A stretch of 64,000 nt of DNA from Phytophthora colocasiae (taxonomy: Eukaryota > Oomycota > Peronosporomycetes > Peronosporales > Peronosporaceae): assembly GCA_018806915.1 (NCBI GenBank), contig JAGKQI010000066.1:186001-250000 (forward strand). Direction: 5' to 3'. Position 1 is the stretch's first letter. Each line of letters starts with the position of its first letter. Of the stretch, positions 19,540 to 30,784 are shown in pieces. The notes under the pieces are model-generated. The model was not told where the DNA came from and searched no databases. It worked only from the letters and a program-made list of their open reading frames with translations. Position numbers and translations under genes: made by a program.

Positions 19540-21136
19540 TTAAGTGGGTACCGTCGCCAAGAGTTCAATGTCAGTCCCAGCAACTTCTCTAGCAACTTTG
19601 TTCGCCCTCGTGCTAACCTCAGGCAGTTGTAAAATCATCCACATAATTCGTAACCGCATAATAGCTACGTCGTTTCTCGTTACAGTGGTTCTCGAGAATT
19701 GGAAGCTCTTCTTCAGCATTGAGTAAACTTGGGCGATCACCAAGACTCCACATGAACTTCCATCTGGCTGTTTAGGCCCAGTTATCCACGCACTTTTTTC
19801 TACCACAGGATCATCTTCATCTGACATGGAATTAGCATGCCAGTCCTTCAGGAATTTTCCCACAACGCTTTTGTACGTCGATTCCATTGACGCTCGATAT
19901 GAGGTAGAGCACAATGGCTCATAGAAATATGGTGTAATTGTCGGTGTCGTCGTAGCGTACGAAAAGCTGGCGATGATGACGCCCCAATGAATATCGGCCA
20001 GGTGTACAGGCAGCACAACGCTCTTGTAGCTTGATATTGGAGCTTGTGGCGGCGGAGGGCAACCCAATGTCGGTGCAAACGGACTTAGCACATAGCAACC
20101 GCCAATTGATTCAGCAATGCATCGAATTCCGAAATCAAGAACGGTATCGTTCAGCATACAGTCGCGAGCTAGCCTTCCCACCAAATTATCCACCATAACA
20201 GCACACTCTCCTCCACTTAACCGATAGATTGAGCTCAAGCAACATCCCTCAAGTGTCTTCACGACATCATCAGCCAATTGTTGATGTTGCGTCGGTACAA
20301 AGTGAGGCTTTAACGCCGCGGTTTCCGTTTCTTCATCGAATAGCTCTGGGTGCGAGCGAATATCACCCCAGCTTGTCGACCGGACCCACTCGACGTCTGC
20401 AATCCAAGCCCTGAGCTTCCGCATTATATTATAGTACTGTGACATCCTGTAGACTGCTGCACTGTATCAACATAACAAGCAACACAAGTGGTTAACAACA
20501 TAACAAGCAACACAAGCGGTTAGCAACAAAACAAGCAACACAGCATACTACTAACCTGGTAAAACGTGGCGAACCACCTGGAATAAAAGCGATGACTTCT
20601 TCTGTTGTACCTTCAGCGTGCTCTTCTTCAGCATTAAAGAACGTTGAATTTGGACATGTTTTTCTTCTCAGTTTCCACCACAGCTTTCAACTTGATGACA
20701 AGTTTGTGGGGGATCACGAAGTTGTAGTCGTAGTCAGCACTTGAAACAAATTCACGTTTGCTCTTAGCGTCACGTGCAGCTATGAATTCGTCGTCCATAA
20801 TCAAAGGATAGTTTGCGAGGATTTCCCTGACGTGATGAGGATCAACCATGTGACTGGCCCACTCCAACACACGGGACAGAGAAGGTATGCGTTTGTCTGG
20901 AAGCGAGATGGCAGCTAGTTTTCGTGGTTTCGCGGTCTTGTCTATTGTGCCTTGTTTCAGTTTCTTCCGCTGGTTGTGGCGAGGCTTCCGTTGCGGCAAT
21001 CGAATCACTTCGACTCCAGTAGACATTTTATCTTTTGTGCTTGCAAAGTTTTGCGGTGTTGCGCCTGTGTCAGACTCGTAGGTAATACCTTGGGCAGGCA
21101 AAGCTGGTTCAGATGGCGCTTTTTCACTCTCCAATC
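19540..21136 (-). CDS. MULE-Ulp1 fusion gene, 3' part (Ulp1/C48 cysteine protease domain), separated from its 5' part by a retrotransposon
   Basis: The last exon (20446-19540) encodes a Ulp1/SENP-type SUMO-protease fold. The catalytic His is in DIHWGVI, an acidic residue in FYEPL, and Gln and Cys in GPKQPDGSSCGV, all in the expected order. It is preceded by an intron (20447-20555) and by the left half of the interrupted exon (21136-20556), which carries a basic, lysine-rich linker. Joining across the element at 21137-42863 keeps the frame (see the 5' part). One base near 20633 makes a TAA and shifts the frame within this exon, so the gene is doubly disabled or has one assembly indel. MULEs with Ulp1-like domains are known in plants as Kaonashi-type; the same pairing appears here. 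Confidence 0.75.
20447..20555 (-). other. Intron with TGTTGCTTGT repeats in the MULE-Ulp1 gene
   Basis: 109 bp, GTTAGTAG donor and TCTACAG acceptor. In gene sense it contains repeated TGTTGCTTGT and TAACCACTTG units. Three other introns of the same gene at 44.2, 45.5 and 46.0 kb contain the same TGTTGCT core. Confidence 0.7.
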
Positions 21137-21140
21137 GTAC
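21137..21140. repeat. Left target-site duplication of element A (GTAC)
   Basis: GTAC directly precedes the TGTGGTGAAG start of the left LTR, and the same four bases follow the right LTR end at 42864-42867. Removing the element and one copy restores an uninterrupted reading frame in the MULE gene. Confidence 0.9.
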
Positions 21141-22490
21141 TGTGGTGAAGCGCGAATAAGAAATCCGAGAAAAGGCAACGTCAGGCTCTAAGAGAGTCGG
21201 ATCAAGCGACAGGGGCCTCTGGCGAAGCAAGATGTCAGTTGATGACCCCAGATTGCGCGAACGATGGCTGACGAATGGATCCAGATCGATGTTCGTCTGG
21301 ATCTCGCCAGCGATGAATGGATGGCGTCTTGGTCAAGTGAGATTAAGTGATTGGAGAACCCGTCGTGCGGTCCCGCGTGGCGGCTCAGGGTCGGAGGAGA
21401 AAAGGGCGCCTTGCCTGAGGTCGCATGAGAAGGAGATCAAGGCGGCAGAGGGTCGGGATCGGTGTGATCTATGGTGGGCCGGTGACAACATAACCGTGAG
21501 ATGCTGCCGAGGGGACCTGATGGCAGTGTTAGTCGCGTGGGGAGTGGTGATCAAGTCTGGGAAGCTCAAGACCTGGAATGTCGACGACGCAGGCACGCGA
21601 GATCAAGTATGAAGGCTGCTGATCGGGATCATCGTTCAAGACGGTGGACCAAGATCGATGACCGAGATGGTTGATCGAGATCGGCTGATCGCCAGATCGC
21701 CAGATCGCCAGATCGGCTGATCGCCAGATCGGCAGATCGAGATCGCGATCAGGGGTTAGGTGAGATCAAGATCGAAGATCGGAAGGGCAGCTGTGTAGCC
21801 GGATGTCAGGTAATCGTAGGATAGCAGATGAGGATGGGGCTAGTAGACATAGGAATAACCATAAACAGAATCGAATTTGCTCTGGACATCACAAGTGCCT
21901 TCGTTCAAGACCGGAACTGGGAATTACATTGGCCCCCCGGCATCAAGAAGGTAAGGAGAAGAGATCTAGCATAGAGGTTAATTCTGGATAATACATTGGC
22001 CAGTTTTACCCTATCTAGTGATCTATCCTTTACGTGCGAACTACGGATCGGAAGGAATTGGCTGCTTGGCCTGACGATCTCGTCGACTCTCAACCCATCA
22101 AGACACCCGCTATAGGAAGCGGCAAGCATCGTAAAGGAAGGGATCAGATCCCCAACATTGGACCTTTGGAAGACCTGGATCGAAGACCAGGTGACCGGAT
22201 CAAGGCTCGAGAACTCGCCTGTGACCCGGATCAACCCCTCCGAGGTAGAGTGAAGTATTCCCACGCTATCTCACACCCCCTACGTCACCCAAGACATTCT
22301 TCTCGTCCCTAGACATCTTCAGAAGTCACCTGGAAGAGCGCAACCCGCCTACCGACGGGTACACAAGGTGAACACTACACGCAGCAAGATCACGGATCAT
22401 CGGGGGACCCCCTCCGTTAGTCGGTGTCTGGGCGCAAGTGGCGATCGCGATCGGCCTCAACCAGATTTTGGCCAGATCCGCTCCACCACA
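21141..22490 (+). repeat. Element A left (5') LTR, 1350 bp
   Basis: Starts TGTGGTGAAG and ends CTCCACCACA. It matches 33512-34647 plus 42634-42863 almost base for base. Short open frames inside it recur identically in both LTRs and are not taken as genes. A run of GATCGCCA-type repeats (21664-21755) differs in length between the two copies. Confidence 0.93.
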
Positions 22491-24823
22491 ATGGTGCGCG
22501 TGCCCGGATCTTCTGGTGACTTCGGATATCACCGTGAGTCCCAAGAAGATGTCAAGATTAAGGAAGAACAAGGGGAAGAAGTGCCTACGAATGTTGGATC
22601 GGCGGAGGCACCACTGAAAACGGAAAGATCCACAGATCAGCAGAGTTCTGGGAGGATCTCTACTGACAGGCACGAGGCAGACCTGGATCGCAATCCAGAT
22701 CTCGAAGAAAAACCTCGAATTCCTCCCAAGGCCCCTTCGAGGGCCATTGCGGATCTCGATGAGAATCGAGATCCGCACACGAGCGATAAGGAATCAGCAA
22801 AGCTGAAATCTAATCTGCTCACCAAGTCCACTGTTGCCTCAAGATCGACTAAGAAAAAGAAGATCAAGAGCACCCGGACGAAATTGAAAGCTCCAGACTC
22901 AGAGCCAGAAGACATGATCAGCCCGGGATCGACGATTACCAAGGACGCGATCGAGCAGGCCTATTACAGGAAGATGCTAAGCGAGACCTTGCTTAACGAC
23001 CCCGTTCTTACGATCATACAAGTCCGCCAGATCGGTAACCTCACCGGCCCAGTGTCGAAACCCCGGACTCAGCTCAACGGACCGCCTGAACGCGGTGAAG
23101 ATTCTACTTGATCTGCTCCAAGAGGCCGGTTTAGTGGCTGGAGAATTCGACCCAAACTCTCTATTTGACCTGGAACTGGAAGCGATTCAGTATGCAACCG
23201 CTGACCTATTCAACTCTCTCAAAGTCTTGGTCGGCGAACGCCCACTGACGCCCGATCTAGGTTATCAGACTGGATCGTCATGCTACGCGTCAGCGACCTC
23301 GGAACCAGATTCCGACAGCCCGAGAAGGCTGCAACGCATGTCGTTAGGCCCCTCCGGTGCCAAATTTGTGAAATCGCGTATGAAGAAACAAGATACACGA
23401 TCGATGGCCACGAAACTGGAGGCTAAGACACCTGATCAGCAAGAAAATCGCCGGACCCGGACAGACCAGACCGCGCCGACGACTAATTCCACGGGATCGA
23501 GCAACAAGCTGGACGACTACTTTCAAATGGCGATGGATCGTTTCTTAAAAGAACGGAATCTCGCGACACCCCGATCGCCGATCAAAGGGGAGTTGGATGT
23601 TGAAATGGAGTCCGTTACGGCCTCGGATCCGGATGCATGGGAATACGATCCGGACGATATGGGCATACCAAGTTCCGGTGGACAGATGTCGAGCCGAGCA
23701 GCGATCGCATCCGCGGCGATCGGTCAAGGAGGATCGTCGATGATCCAGCGGGTCCGGATCTCAGCAATCTCAGATCTGAAAGATTTTGCGGGTAAAGATC
23801 TGGACGAAGATCGCGCTCGGGCCTGGATCAGTAAGGTCAAATCAGCGTTCCAGCGTGATCAGGCTACGGAAGAAGAAAAATGCCTCACGTTTGCAGATCT
23901 GATGGTGGGACCGGCAAAGAACTGGTACAGGCAGCTCAGTCGAACGACGAAAACCAAGTGGGCGGATCTGCTGGACAGTTTCCAGACCCAGTATTGTGGG
24001 TTGGGTATGTCGGTCGCGTGGCAATACTATCACGCTCGCAAGCGATCGGAAGAAACTCCTTGATTACCTCTACCGGCTCAACGTGGCGGCTTTACGTGCT
24101 AGACTGAAGATCAAGGATGGGAGCCCTAAGGCCCGCCGGGAACATGTAGACCACTACATCGAGACATTGGGAGATCCGGAGTTAGCTGATCGGCTGACCC
24201 TACTCCGACTGAGCGACGTCGATGAACTGGAGGAGGTACTTCGTGCCCGGGAACGGGCGAAAAGCAGACAACGTAAATCTTCGTTCGGATCGAAGTACAG
24301 ACAAAAGGCACCGGCCAGTGCCCCGGCGGCACCCACCCGAGCGGTGGTACGGGCGATCCAAGCCCAAGATCCGAGCTCGGAATCAGAGGAAGTATCCGGA
24401 TCGGACGGATCCGATTCTGAAGGCGATCTCCGGAGGATATATCTTGCCGCGTCGGAAGACAAGCAGATCGGCACTGGGGGCGTTCCCCACCAACAGGATC
24501 AGTCGCGATCGCAGGTGAACGCGCAAGATCGAGGCCGGATCGCGGATCGCAGGGGTACGTCAGACCACGATCGAGGTCGCTGTTCACACTGTGGATCGCG
24601 GAAGCATACGGATCTGGACTGCTGGAGACGTCTAACTTGTGAAAAGTGCGGGAAGAGGGGTCACCCAACGGATCGCTGTCTGTATACCTGCCGTGGTTGT
24701 GGGGAGATCCATGAAGCTGGAGAATGCCCCATGGAAGAATTCTACAACCAGATCCGCAAGTGGTACGACCCGACCCGACATGCTGCGTTGTTCCCCGAGA
24801 AGGTGGAGAAGATGTTAAACTAG
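22491..24823 (+). pseudogene. Element A gag (capsid and three zinc knuckles), frameshifted
   Basis: Three overlapping frames share the gag: 22491 to about 23100 (charged, KR-rich), about 23095 to about 24050 (capsid-like, with AWISKVKSAFQRDQATEEEK and a W-Y-R-Q-L segment) and from about 24000 to the stop at 24823. The last part carries three CCHC knuckles in a row: CSHCGSRKHTDLDC, CEKCGKRGHPTDRC and CRGCGEIHEAGEC. The first two changes are degenerative frameshifts or assembly indels. The end overlaps the protease frame by about 100 bp in the -1 phase, a common programmed arrangement in Gypsy elements. Confidence 0.8.
22492..22507 (+). promoter_or_regulatory. Element A primer-binding site candidate
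   Basis: TGGTGCGCGTGCCCGG begins one base after the LTR with TGG, complementary to a tRNA 3' CCA end followed by an acceptor stem. I cannot assign the tRNA without a search. Confidence 0.55.
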
Positions 24824-26178
24824 GACGCTCGCCGGTTTGGAAACCGGTACGAGCCGAGCGTTCTGAGTACTGCATCTATGCATATGTGAACAAGAAATCG
24901 AGAGATCAAGATAGGGAGAATTCGGATCTGCGCGGTAATACATGTAAGTTGCATTCGTATACTGCTAAGATCGCGAGTCTTCCCCGGATCGATGAGTTCT
25001 CTCGATCTGGTGCGGAAGTGGCTCTGGATCTCAAGGAAGGAGAGTCCAGGGGGTATTGGAAATACCACGCACCCGGAAAATGGTTCCGCCAAGCCAAGAT
25101 CTCAGGCAAGATCAATCACGAAAGAGCGATCTTGCTCCTGGACACTGGCGCCGAGGTATCCATCTTGGATACCGCTTTTGCTCGTAAGGTTGGGTGCCAC
25201 TTTGACACTAGTCAGAGACAGGAGTGTGTTGGGATCGGTGATAATGTGTACACCACCGAGGGAAGAACGAGGATCAAGATCACGCTTGCGGGATACTTGG
25301 TCTACTTTTTCGATATTTGGATCGGGGATCTATCCGGGCAAGATGCGATCCTGGGTATGGATTTCATGATCCCGTCTGGAGTCCGGATGGATCTGGCGAA
25401 GGGATCGATGTGCTTACCTAATGAAGTGGGGATCCCACTTAGTGGTCGCAAGAGATTATACGGGGAGAAGGTAAGATCGGTAAAATTGGAGGAAGATCTA
25501 CATATCCCAGTTGGGGGATCTGAAGAGATCGCATCGAGAGTGAAATTATCGGCGACAGAAAAATTGTGGGTGACCAGAGGCGACCAATGGGTACCCACCG
25601 TAGTAAATGGACCCGGCCGAACTCGGTACTTAGTGATCACGAATTTGAGCGAGAAGATTTTACGACTGGATCACAGATTACATGTTGGAATGGTACTTGA
25701 TCAGGAAAAAGTGCCTCGATTCCCCGGGTTTGTGTCGATCGGATCCCGACGTTACATGGAGTGGCAGAATCTAGCTCTAGAAGCGACTGTGGACGCAAGA
25801 CCAGAACCTCAGGAATCCGTGGAGATCCCCTTACCGTCGGTCGAACGGCCGACCTACGTTACGCCGCGATCCATACTCCGCCGAGGTGGGGCAACCAGGA
25901 CCGACCCTGATCCTGCACCAATATCGACACCGGAACCGCGATCACCAACCGATACAGCCGAAGTCAAGGTCGCATTCATCGATCCCCAACCGGATCCCAT
26001 GGATACCCCACCGATCACGATCAGTTCCGACAAGACCCCGAGTGGCGAAGCTGGGGGCGGTGAGACTGAGACGAATGAGAGCTTGCCAGATCAGGCCCCA
26101 GATCGGACAGATCGGACATGCGAAGAAGAGATCGAGGAAAAACAGAAAACCAGATTTTCAAATCGAGATCAAACATGA
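24724..26178 (+). CDS. Element A aspartic protease region
   Basis: A 1.45 kb open frame in -1 phase relative to the end of gag. The active-site block LLLDTGAEVSILD lies at about 25134-25172, with the second hydrophobic-GMDF block AILGMDFMIP at about 25347. This is a retropepsin that would act as a dimer to cut the Gag-Pol polyprotein. The C-terminal third is Pro/Asp/Thr-rich and disordered, a linker before reverse transcriptase. Continuation into the reverse transcriptase needs two further frame changes (about 26170 and 26600), so pol is broken. Confidence 0.8.
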   Translation: MPHGRILQPDPQVVRPDPTCCVVPREGGEDVKLGRSPVWKPVRAERSEYCIYAYVNKKSRDQDRENSDLRGNTCKLHSYTAKIASLPRIDEFSRSGAEVALDLKEGESRGYWKYHAPGKWFRQAKISGKINHERAILLLDTGAEVSILDTAFARKVGCHFDTSQRQECVGIGDNVYTTEGRTRIKITLAGYLVYFFDIWIGDLSGQDAILGMDFMIPSGVRMDLAKGSMCLPNEVGIPLSGRKRLYGEKVRSVKLEEDLHIPVGGSEEIASRVKLSATEKLWVTRGDQWVPTVVNGPGRTRYLVITNLSEKILRLDHRLHVGMVLDQEKVPRFPGFVSIGSRRYMEWQNLALEATVDARPEPQESVEIPLPSVERPTYVTPRSILRRGGATRTDPDPAPISTPEPRSPTDTAEVKVAFIDPQPDPMDTPPITISSDKTPSGEAGGGETETNESLPDQAPDRTDRTCEEEIEEKQKTRFSNRDQT

Positions 26179-27560
26179 ATCCGACGCCGATGCCGTCCCC
26201 AGGGTTAAAGACACCCCGATCTTGACAGCCAAGGACGATAGGCTGCGTGATCAATCAACGGATGAACCGGATCCGACATCTCCTGAAGGGATCGAGAACG
26301 CTGATCAGACCCACTTACACGAAAGTGGTGATTTTTCGACCGAAGATCTAGCCGATAATCTCGCAGTAGTACCAGAGATCCAGATCTCCACCACCGAAGA
26401 AGTCAGGATTGAAGATCTGCAAGTAGGGACTCCGGGATCAGCTACCCCGGAGGAGATCGAGAAACTTCGACAGATTATTTGGAAGAAGCGACATCTCCTG
26501 ATCGGAAAGGGAAACGCACTTCCTCCAGCGGCCAAGGGTGTTATATGCGATATCGACGTGGGTGATGCAAAGCCGATCGCACAACGAGTCCGGAAAGGTG
26601 GCGCCACAGTTTCGCGAGAAAGTATCGGATCTTATCAAAGGACTCCTAGCTGCCAAGATCATTCGGCCATCGACATCGCCATGGGCATCTCCGATCGTGG
26701 TGATCATCAAGAAGAACGGTGTAGACATCCGACTATGTATCGATTATCGGCTGGTGAACGGTCTCACAAGGCTGATGATCTACCCGATGCCTTTGATCAA
26801 TGACCTGTTAGAAGATCTTGACAAGGTTCTGTGGTATTGTTCATTAGACATGGCGAGTGGATTCTGGGTCGTATCAATGACCGATCGAGCTCGCGCGATC
26901 TCGGCTTTCATCACTCCATTTGGCCTTTTCGAGTGGAATCGCATGCCGTTCGGGCTGAAGAACGCTCCTCAGATCTATCAACGCCTTGTGGACAATGCCC
27001 TATATGGATTTCTGAAGATCTCCCAGTCCGGAGATGTGGAAGGCTCTGCGGATGTGTTCGAATCAGGGATCCCGGAAGATCCCGGTCGTCCGTCGGTGCT
27101 AGGTCGGAGATCATACATCGACGATATCTTGATCACGGCTGGATCATGGGATCAAATGTGCGATCGGGTGGAAGGCCTATTGGAGGCCTGCGATAAGTGG
27201 AATCTCTCGATCAGTGTGGCAAAGAGCTTCTGGGGCATGGATAAGGTGGAATATCTCGGACACAAAGTGTCGATCGATGGATTGAGGCAAACCCGAAGGA
27301 CCTGAAGTCTCTGACGGATCTACCATTCCCTGGATCACTCCGATCCATGCAATCGTTCCTTGGAAGTTTGAATTACTATAGTCGGTTCATCGAGGATTAT
27401 GCGATCTATGCATCGGTCCTATATGAACTACGTGAGGTGGAGTTCGCAGAACTGAAGAAGCGACCAGATCTACGAAAGATCATGGATAGCATGGACCTGA
27501 TCACTCAAGATCCCGTCGCGCTTAAGTCGGATCGGGATAGATCGCTAGATATCCCGACTC
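26179..27560 (+). pseudogene. Element A reverse transcriptase, frameshifted
   Basis: The linker KKRHLLIGKGNALPPAAKG lies in one frame up to about 26600, then the polymerase proper in the next: SPWASPIVVIIKKNGVDIRLC, FITPFGLFEWNRMPFGLKNAP and the catalytic YIDDILI near 27115. The frame stops at 27305 and the thumb/connection continues in another phase (MQSFLGSLNYYSRFIEDYA, 27347 onward). All Gypsy reverse-transcriptase motifs are visible and the catalytic aspartates are kept, but the reading frame is broken at least twice. Confidence 0.85.
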
Positions 27561-27597
27561 AAGAAAGCGATAGTACAACGGATCCTGACTTGGGGCG

Positions 27598-28080
27598 ATG
27601 TCTTCACCCTGTTCAAGCGAGATCGGAACCAACCTGGGCCTAAAGACTGGTGACGAGAGGTGGGGTAGGGCATACAGGGCGTTTACAGCCTTGAAGACCA
27701 AGATCGCGTCGACCCCGATCCTTCGCCACTTCGACACGACGAAGTTACCCGTGGTGATCGTGTACGCTAGTGACTGGGCGATTTCCGCCGCACTAATGCA
27801 GGAACACGACCAGATCTATCACCCGGTCGCGTTTGCCAGCCGAACCTTGAAGACCAACGAGCTGAACTATAATGTTGCCGAAAAGGAGGTGTTAGCTCTA
27901 CTTCGGATCTTGGATCTACACTACACCTTGTTGGTGGGACGTCGGATCAAGGTCCTAACCCGACACTCGACGCTTGCCTGGCTGTTCAAGTCTGCCGGCC
28001 TCCAAGGACGTCTGGGACAATGGTCTGCTCTTCTGTCCCCGTGGACACTCGAGATCACAGAAGTGTACGAAGGAGGATGA
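27598..28080 (+). pseudogene. Element A first (ancestral Gypsy) RNase H, catalytic residues lost
   Basis: Aligns by eye to the RNase H of element B. Where B has CDASDFAIG, A has VYASDWAIS: the first catalytic Asp is Tyr (codon 27763-27765). Where B has YTDHASL, A has LTRHSTL: the Asp is Arg (codon 27961-27963). The central Glu (AEKEVLAL) remains. The domain would therefore not cut RNA and may serve only as a connection domain. It ends at a stop at 28080; the second RNase H follows in another frame. Confidence 0.8.
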
Positions 28081-28730
28081 AATACTGGGGGCGATCGCAG
28101 CTAACATAACGCCCCGATCGGAGATCGACGAAGCTCTGATCGCGATCGCGCCGCGAAAGGAGCCAAAACGTCGGATCCAGATGCCGATCCCCACTGTAGA
28201 CCCAGATGAGGAGTTGTGGGTTATAAGTTTCGACGGATCGGCACGCGTGAAACGAGGAGGAGGCGCTTTCAGCGCGATCGTGTGGAGTTTACCAGAGTGG
28301 AAGGTGATCAAGGCTAGATCGGATTATGCTGAAAGCCTCACTGTCAATGAAGCGGAATACCGTGGACTCTTGCTAGGTCTTGGCATGATCGCACAGTTAG
28401 AACGCCGCCGTTTGGTCGTTTGTGGCGATTCGAATCTGGTAATCCGACAAGTCCGGGGCGAGATCGACTGCAAGGCGCCAGGATTGACGCTACTGAAACA
28501 GAAGGTGCTAGATCACTTGCGGAATTGGGGAGATCACGAGCTGGTCCATGTGAAGAGAGACTGGAATGGGAGCGCAGATAGCTTGGCGAGTGCCGCGCTG
28601 CAGCGAGGAAGCGGGATCGAAGTCCACGATGAGACAGATCGATGCGATCTGATCACCCTGAATCGGCTTAATGAGGTGTTGATCCCTCGAGTTGAAGATC
28701 GATCTGTGCAAGTGTCGGCAGTAGCCACGC
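28081..28730 (+). CDS. Element A second, archaeal-type RNase H
   Basis: In the frame 27974-29149. Acidic catalytic residues are all in place: ISFDGSARVKRGGGAFSAI (Asp), SLTVNEAEYRGLLLGL (Glu), VVCGDSNLVIRQVRGE (Asp) and KRDWNGSADSLASAAL (Asp). This pattern is that of archaeal-like/type I RNase H acquired secondarily by some LTR elements; dual RNase H is known in plant Tat-lineage elements and, to my knowledge, has also been reported for oomycete Gypsy elements. It presumably does the RNA-template removal that the first domain can no longer do. Confidence 0.85.
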
Positions 28731-29950
28731 GTGCAGCCCGAGCGCGACCTGGCGCCGCTGTCTTGCGGAAGGAACTGATCCGGGAGATGCGGGTTGATCG
28801 GATCAGGCGAGCCCAGGACGAGGAGGTCTGGATCGCAGGACTAAAGAAGTACCTGGCTGGGCAGATCGCGGATCTTACTCGAGCCGAATCCGGATCCTAC
28901 GCCAAGATCGCCTCCGAGTACGAGGTAGATGAACAAGATCTGTTGTTTTACTGCCCACCAGGGCCGAGATCAAGAGGTGATCGCGATCGCCTGATGAGAC
29001 TTGTAGTTCCAGAAACGCTACAGCAGGATGTCCTCCACCACTATCATACGACTCTGGAAGGAGGACATCAGGGGATCGGACGCACTTATCAGCGGATCCG
29101 AGATCATTTCCACTGGAGGGATTATATCGGAGCGTGCAGCGATACGTAGGCGAGTGTGTAGATTGTGAGACCGGGAAGGGGAGACCCACGATCCGGGGCG
29201 AGTCGCCGGGGAATCTGCAGGCGACATACCCATTCCAGGTCATAGCAATGGATCACATACCTTCTCTGCCCAGATCCAACAAAGGCAACACCGAACTACT
29301 GATCTGGGTCGATCTGTTCACGGGATATGTGATCGCAAAGGCCAGTTCCTCCCGATCGGCCCAGACCGTCGCGGAATCTTATGAAGAATGCGTGTTCCGC
29401 AGATTTGGTGCTAGCGAGATGATCAGGCACGATCGAGAACCGGGTTTCATGTCCGACTTCTTCAGATCGTTCAATAAGATCCTGGGGCAGCGACAACGGG
29501 CGACGATGGCCTACCGGCCGCAAGCCAACGGGACTGCCGGAACGGATGGTGCAAACGGCGACTAGGGCGATCAAGATGTATGTTCAAGATCTCGATCAGA
29601 AGGACTGGGATGAATACGCGGAGAGACTGACGTTCGCCATTAATACGGCTCACGATCGGGTTCGGGGAGATACCCCTCATTACCTGGTACATGGATGGAA
29701 TCCGAGATCGACGTTGGAGGCAACGATCCCGATCGGATCGACCAGACGCCACGATCGCGATCCAAGACGGTGGAGGTATCGGGTTCAGAGATACTACCAG
29801 CAGTCGCGAGAGCAGGTCAACGCTAGACTACGAGAGGCGATTGCAGATCGAGCCGATCGGCACAATGAGGATGTCGATCCGCATCAGATCGAAAGCTGGA
29901 TCACGAGTTTGGCTATACCTAGATCGTGTGAAGGAAGGGTATGCACGTAA
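28731..29950 (+). pseudogene. Element A integrase, frameshifted
   Basis: The HHCC zinc-binding part is split between frames: H-H pair in YHTTLEGGHQGIG (about 29040) and CVDC (about 29155) after a shift near 29140. Catalytic residues: Asp in IAMDHIPS (about 29250), Asp in IRHDREPGF, and Glu in ERMVQTATRA, where the Glu codon (29540-29542) sits right at another one-base shift (extra G at 29538-29540). The C-terminal region then changes frame once more near 29900. All catalytic residues exist, but not in one frame. Confidence 0.8.
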
Positions 29951-30410
29951 ACTCGCTCACCTTTGGCACGGCCCGTTCCGTGTTGCAGAGAAGCTCAACG
30001 AATTCACGATCAAGCTGGAGATCGCGGGATCTGATTACCATATCTTTCCAGTGGTCCATGTTTCTAAGCTAAAGCTGGTGCGGAATTTTCCGGATCGACC
30101 GCGGGTCGAGTTGACTGTGGATGAAGCAGATCGGCTAGATTTCGATGAGATCCTCCTTCCGGAGGACTGTTGGGTCCCAGATCTGGATGCCGACGAGTAC
30201 GAGGTCGAACGGATCTCGGACATGCGAAGTGGGAAACGGACTCGCTACGGCCGGATCTATCGTGAATTCCTGGTGCACTGGGTCGGTTATGATGAACCAA
30301 CTTGGGTCGACGAAGCTGATCTTAACTGTGAAGCCATACTGAGCGCGTTCCTACGTGATCATGCTAACCGAAATCGGTTTGGCGTGATGCAGTCGCACGA
30401 AGAGGTGTAG
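29935..30410 (+). CDS. Element A integrase C-terminus and chromodomain
   Basis: The frame beginning KLAHLWHGPFRVAEKL (GPF-type integrase C-terminal module) continues to a chromodomain: DEYEVERISDMRSGKRTRYG, then EFLVHWVGYDEPTWVDEADL. The aromatic and acidic pattern (YEVE...FLVHWVGY...TWVDE) fits a chromodomain that targets integration to marked chromatin, as in chromoviruses. Ends at TAG 30408-30410. Confidence 0.85.
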
Positions 30411-30784
30411 ACGCAGAGAAGGCGACGTGACCGGGTCACAACGCCGAGATCGCGGATGCTGATCTGGATGTCTATCTGGATCGGATGTGGAGATTTTATA
30501 TTTTTCGTGGAGATTTTATATTTTTCTTGTATATGCATGTGAAACCGGAGTGATTGGATGGAAGGTGTGGAGATTTCGAAGATGCTAAGTGGGATCGAAA
30601 CTGTGGAGTAAGTATGGAGAAGAACGCTGGTTTTGAAGCTGGAAAGATTACGTGGAGATTGAAAAGAGGCTAGGCTGGAGTCAGGATCGCGTGGCGAAGT
30701 ACCGGATCGTGATAGAGAATATGTAAGCGTGCTGACCGACTCCGGGCTCAGCTGATCACCTCCGGACTGGTCGAGATCGCGGGA
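30411..30784. other. Element A spacer between convergent pol and antisense gene
   Basis: About 370 bp with no open frame of note. It contains a two-copy tandem block, GTGGAGATTTTATATTTTTC, at 30488-30529. It lies between the convergent ends of pol and the minus-strand gene and may hold polyadenylation signals for either or both. Confidence 0.4.

Noticed and set aside
20634..21230. A 198-codon minus-strand frame as an independent gene
   Set aside because: Its first 30 codons are LTR sequence of element A (same as at 33512-33601); the rest is the left half of an interrupted MULE exon.
21232..21612. Open frame of about 120 codons repeated at 33624-33983
   Set aside because: It lies inside both LTR copies of element A, which explains its conservation; no protein-like signal.
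22491..30410. Programmed frameshifting as the cause of all frame changes in element A
   Set aside because: Only the gag-protease overlap is in the usual -1 place and size. The others fall within single domains (integrase active site, reverse transcriptase), where programmed shifts are not expected.
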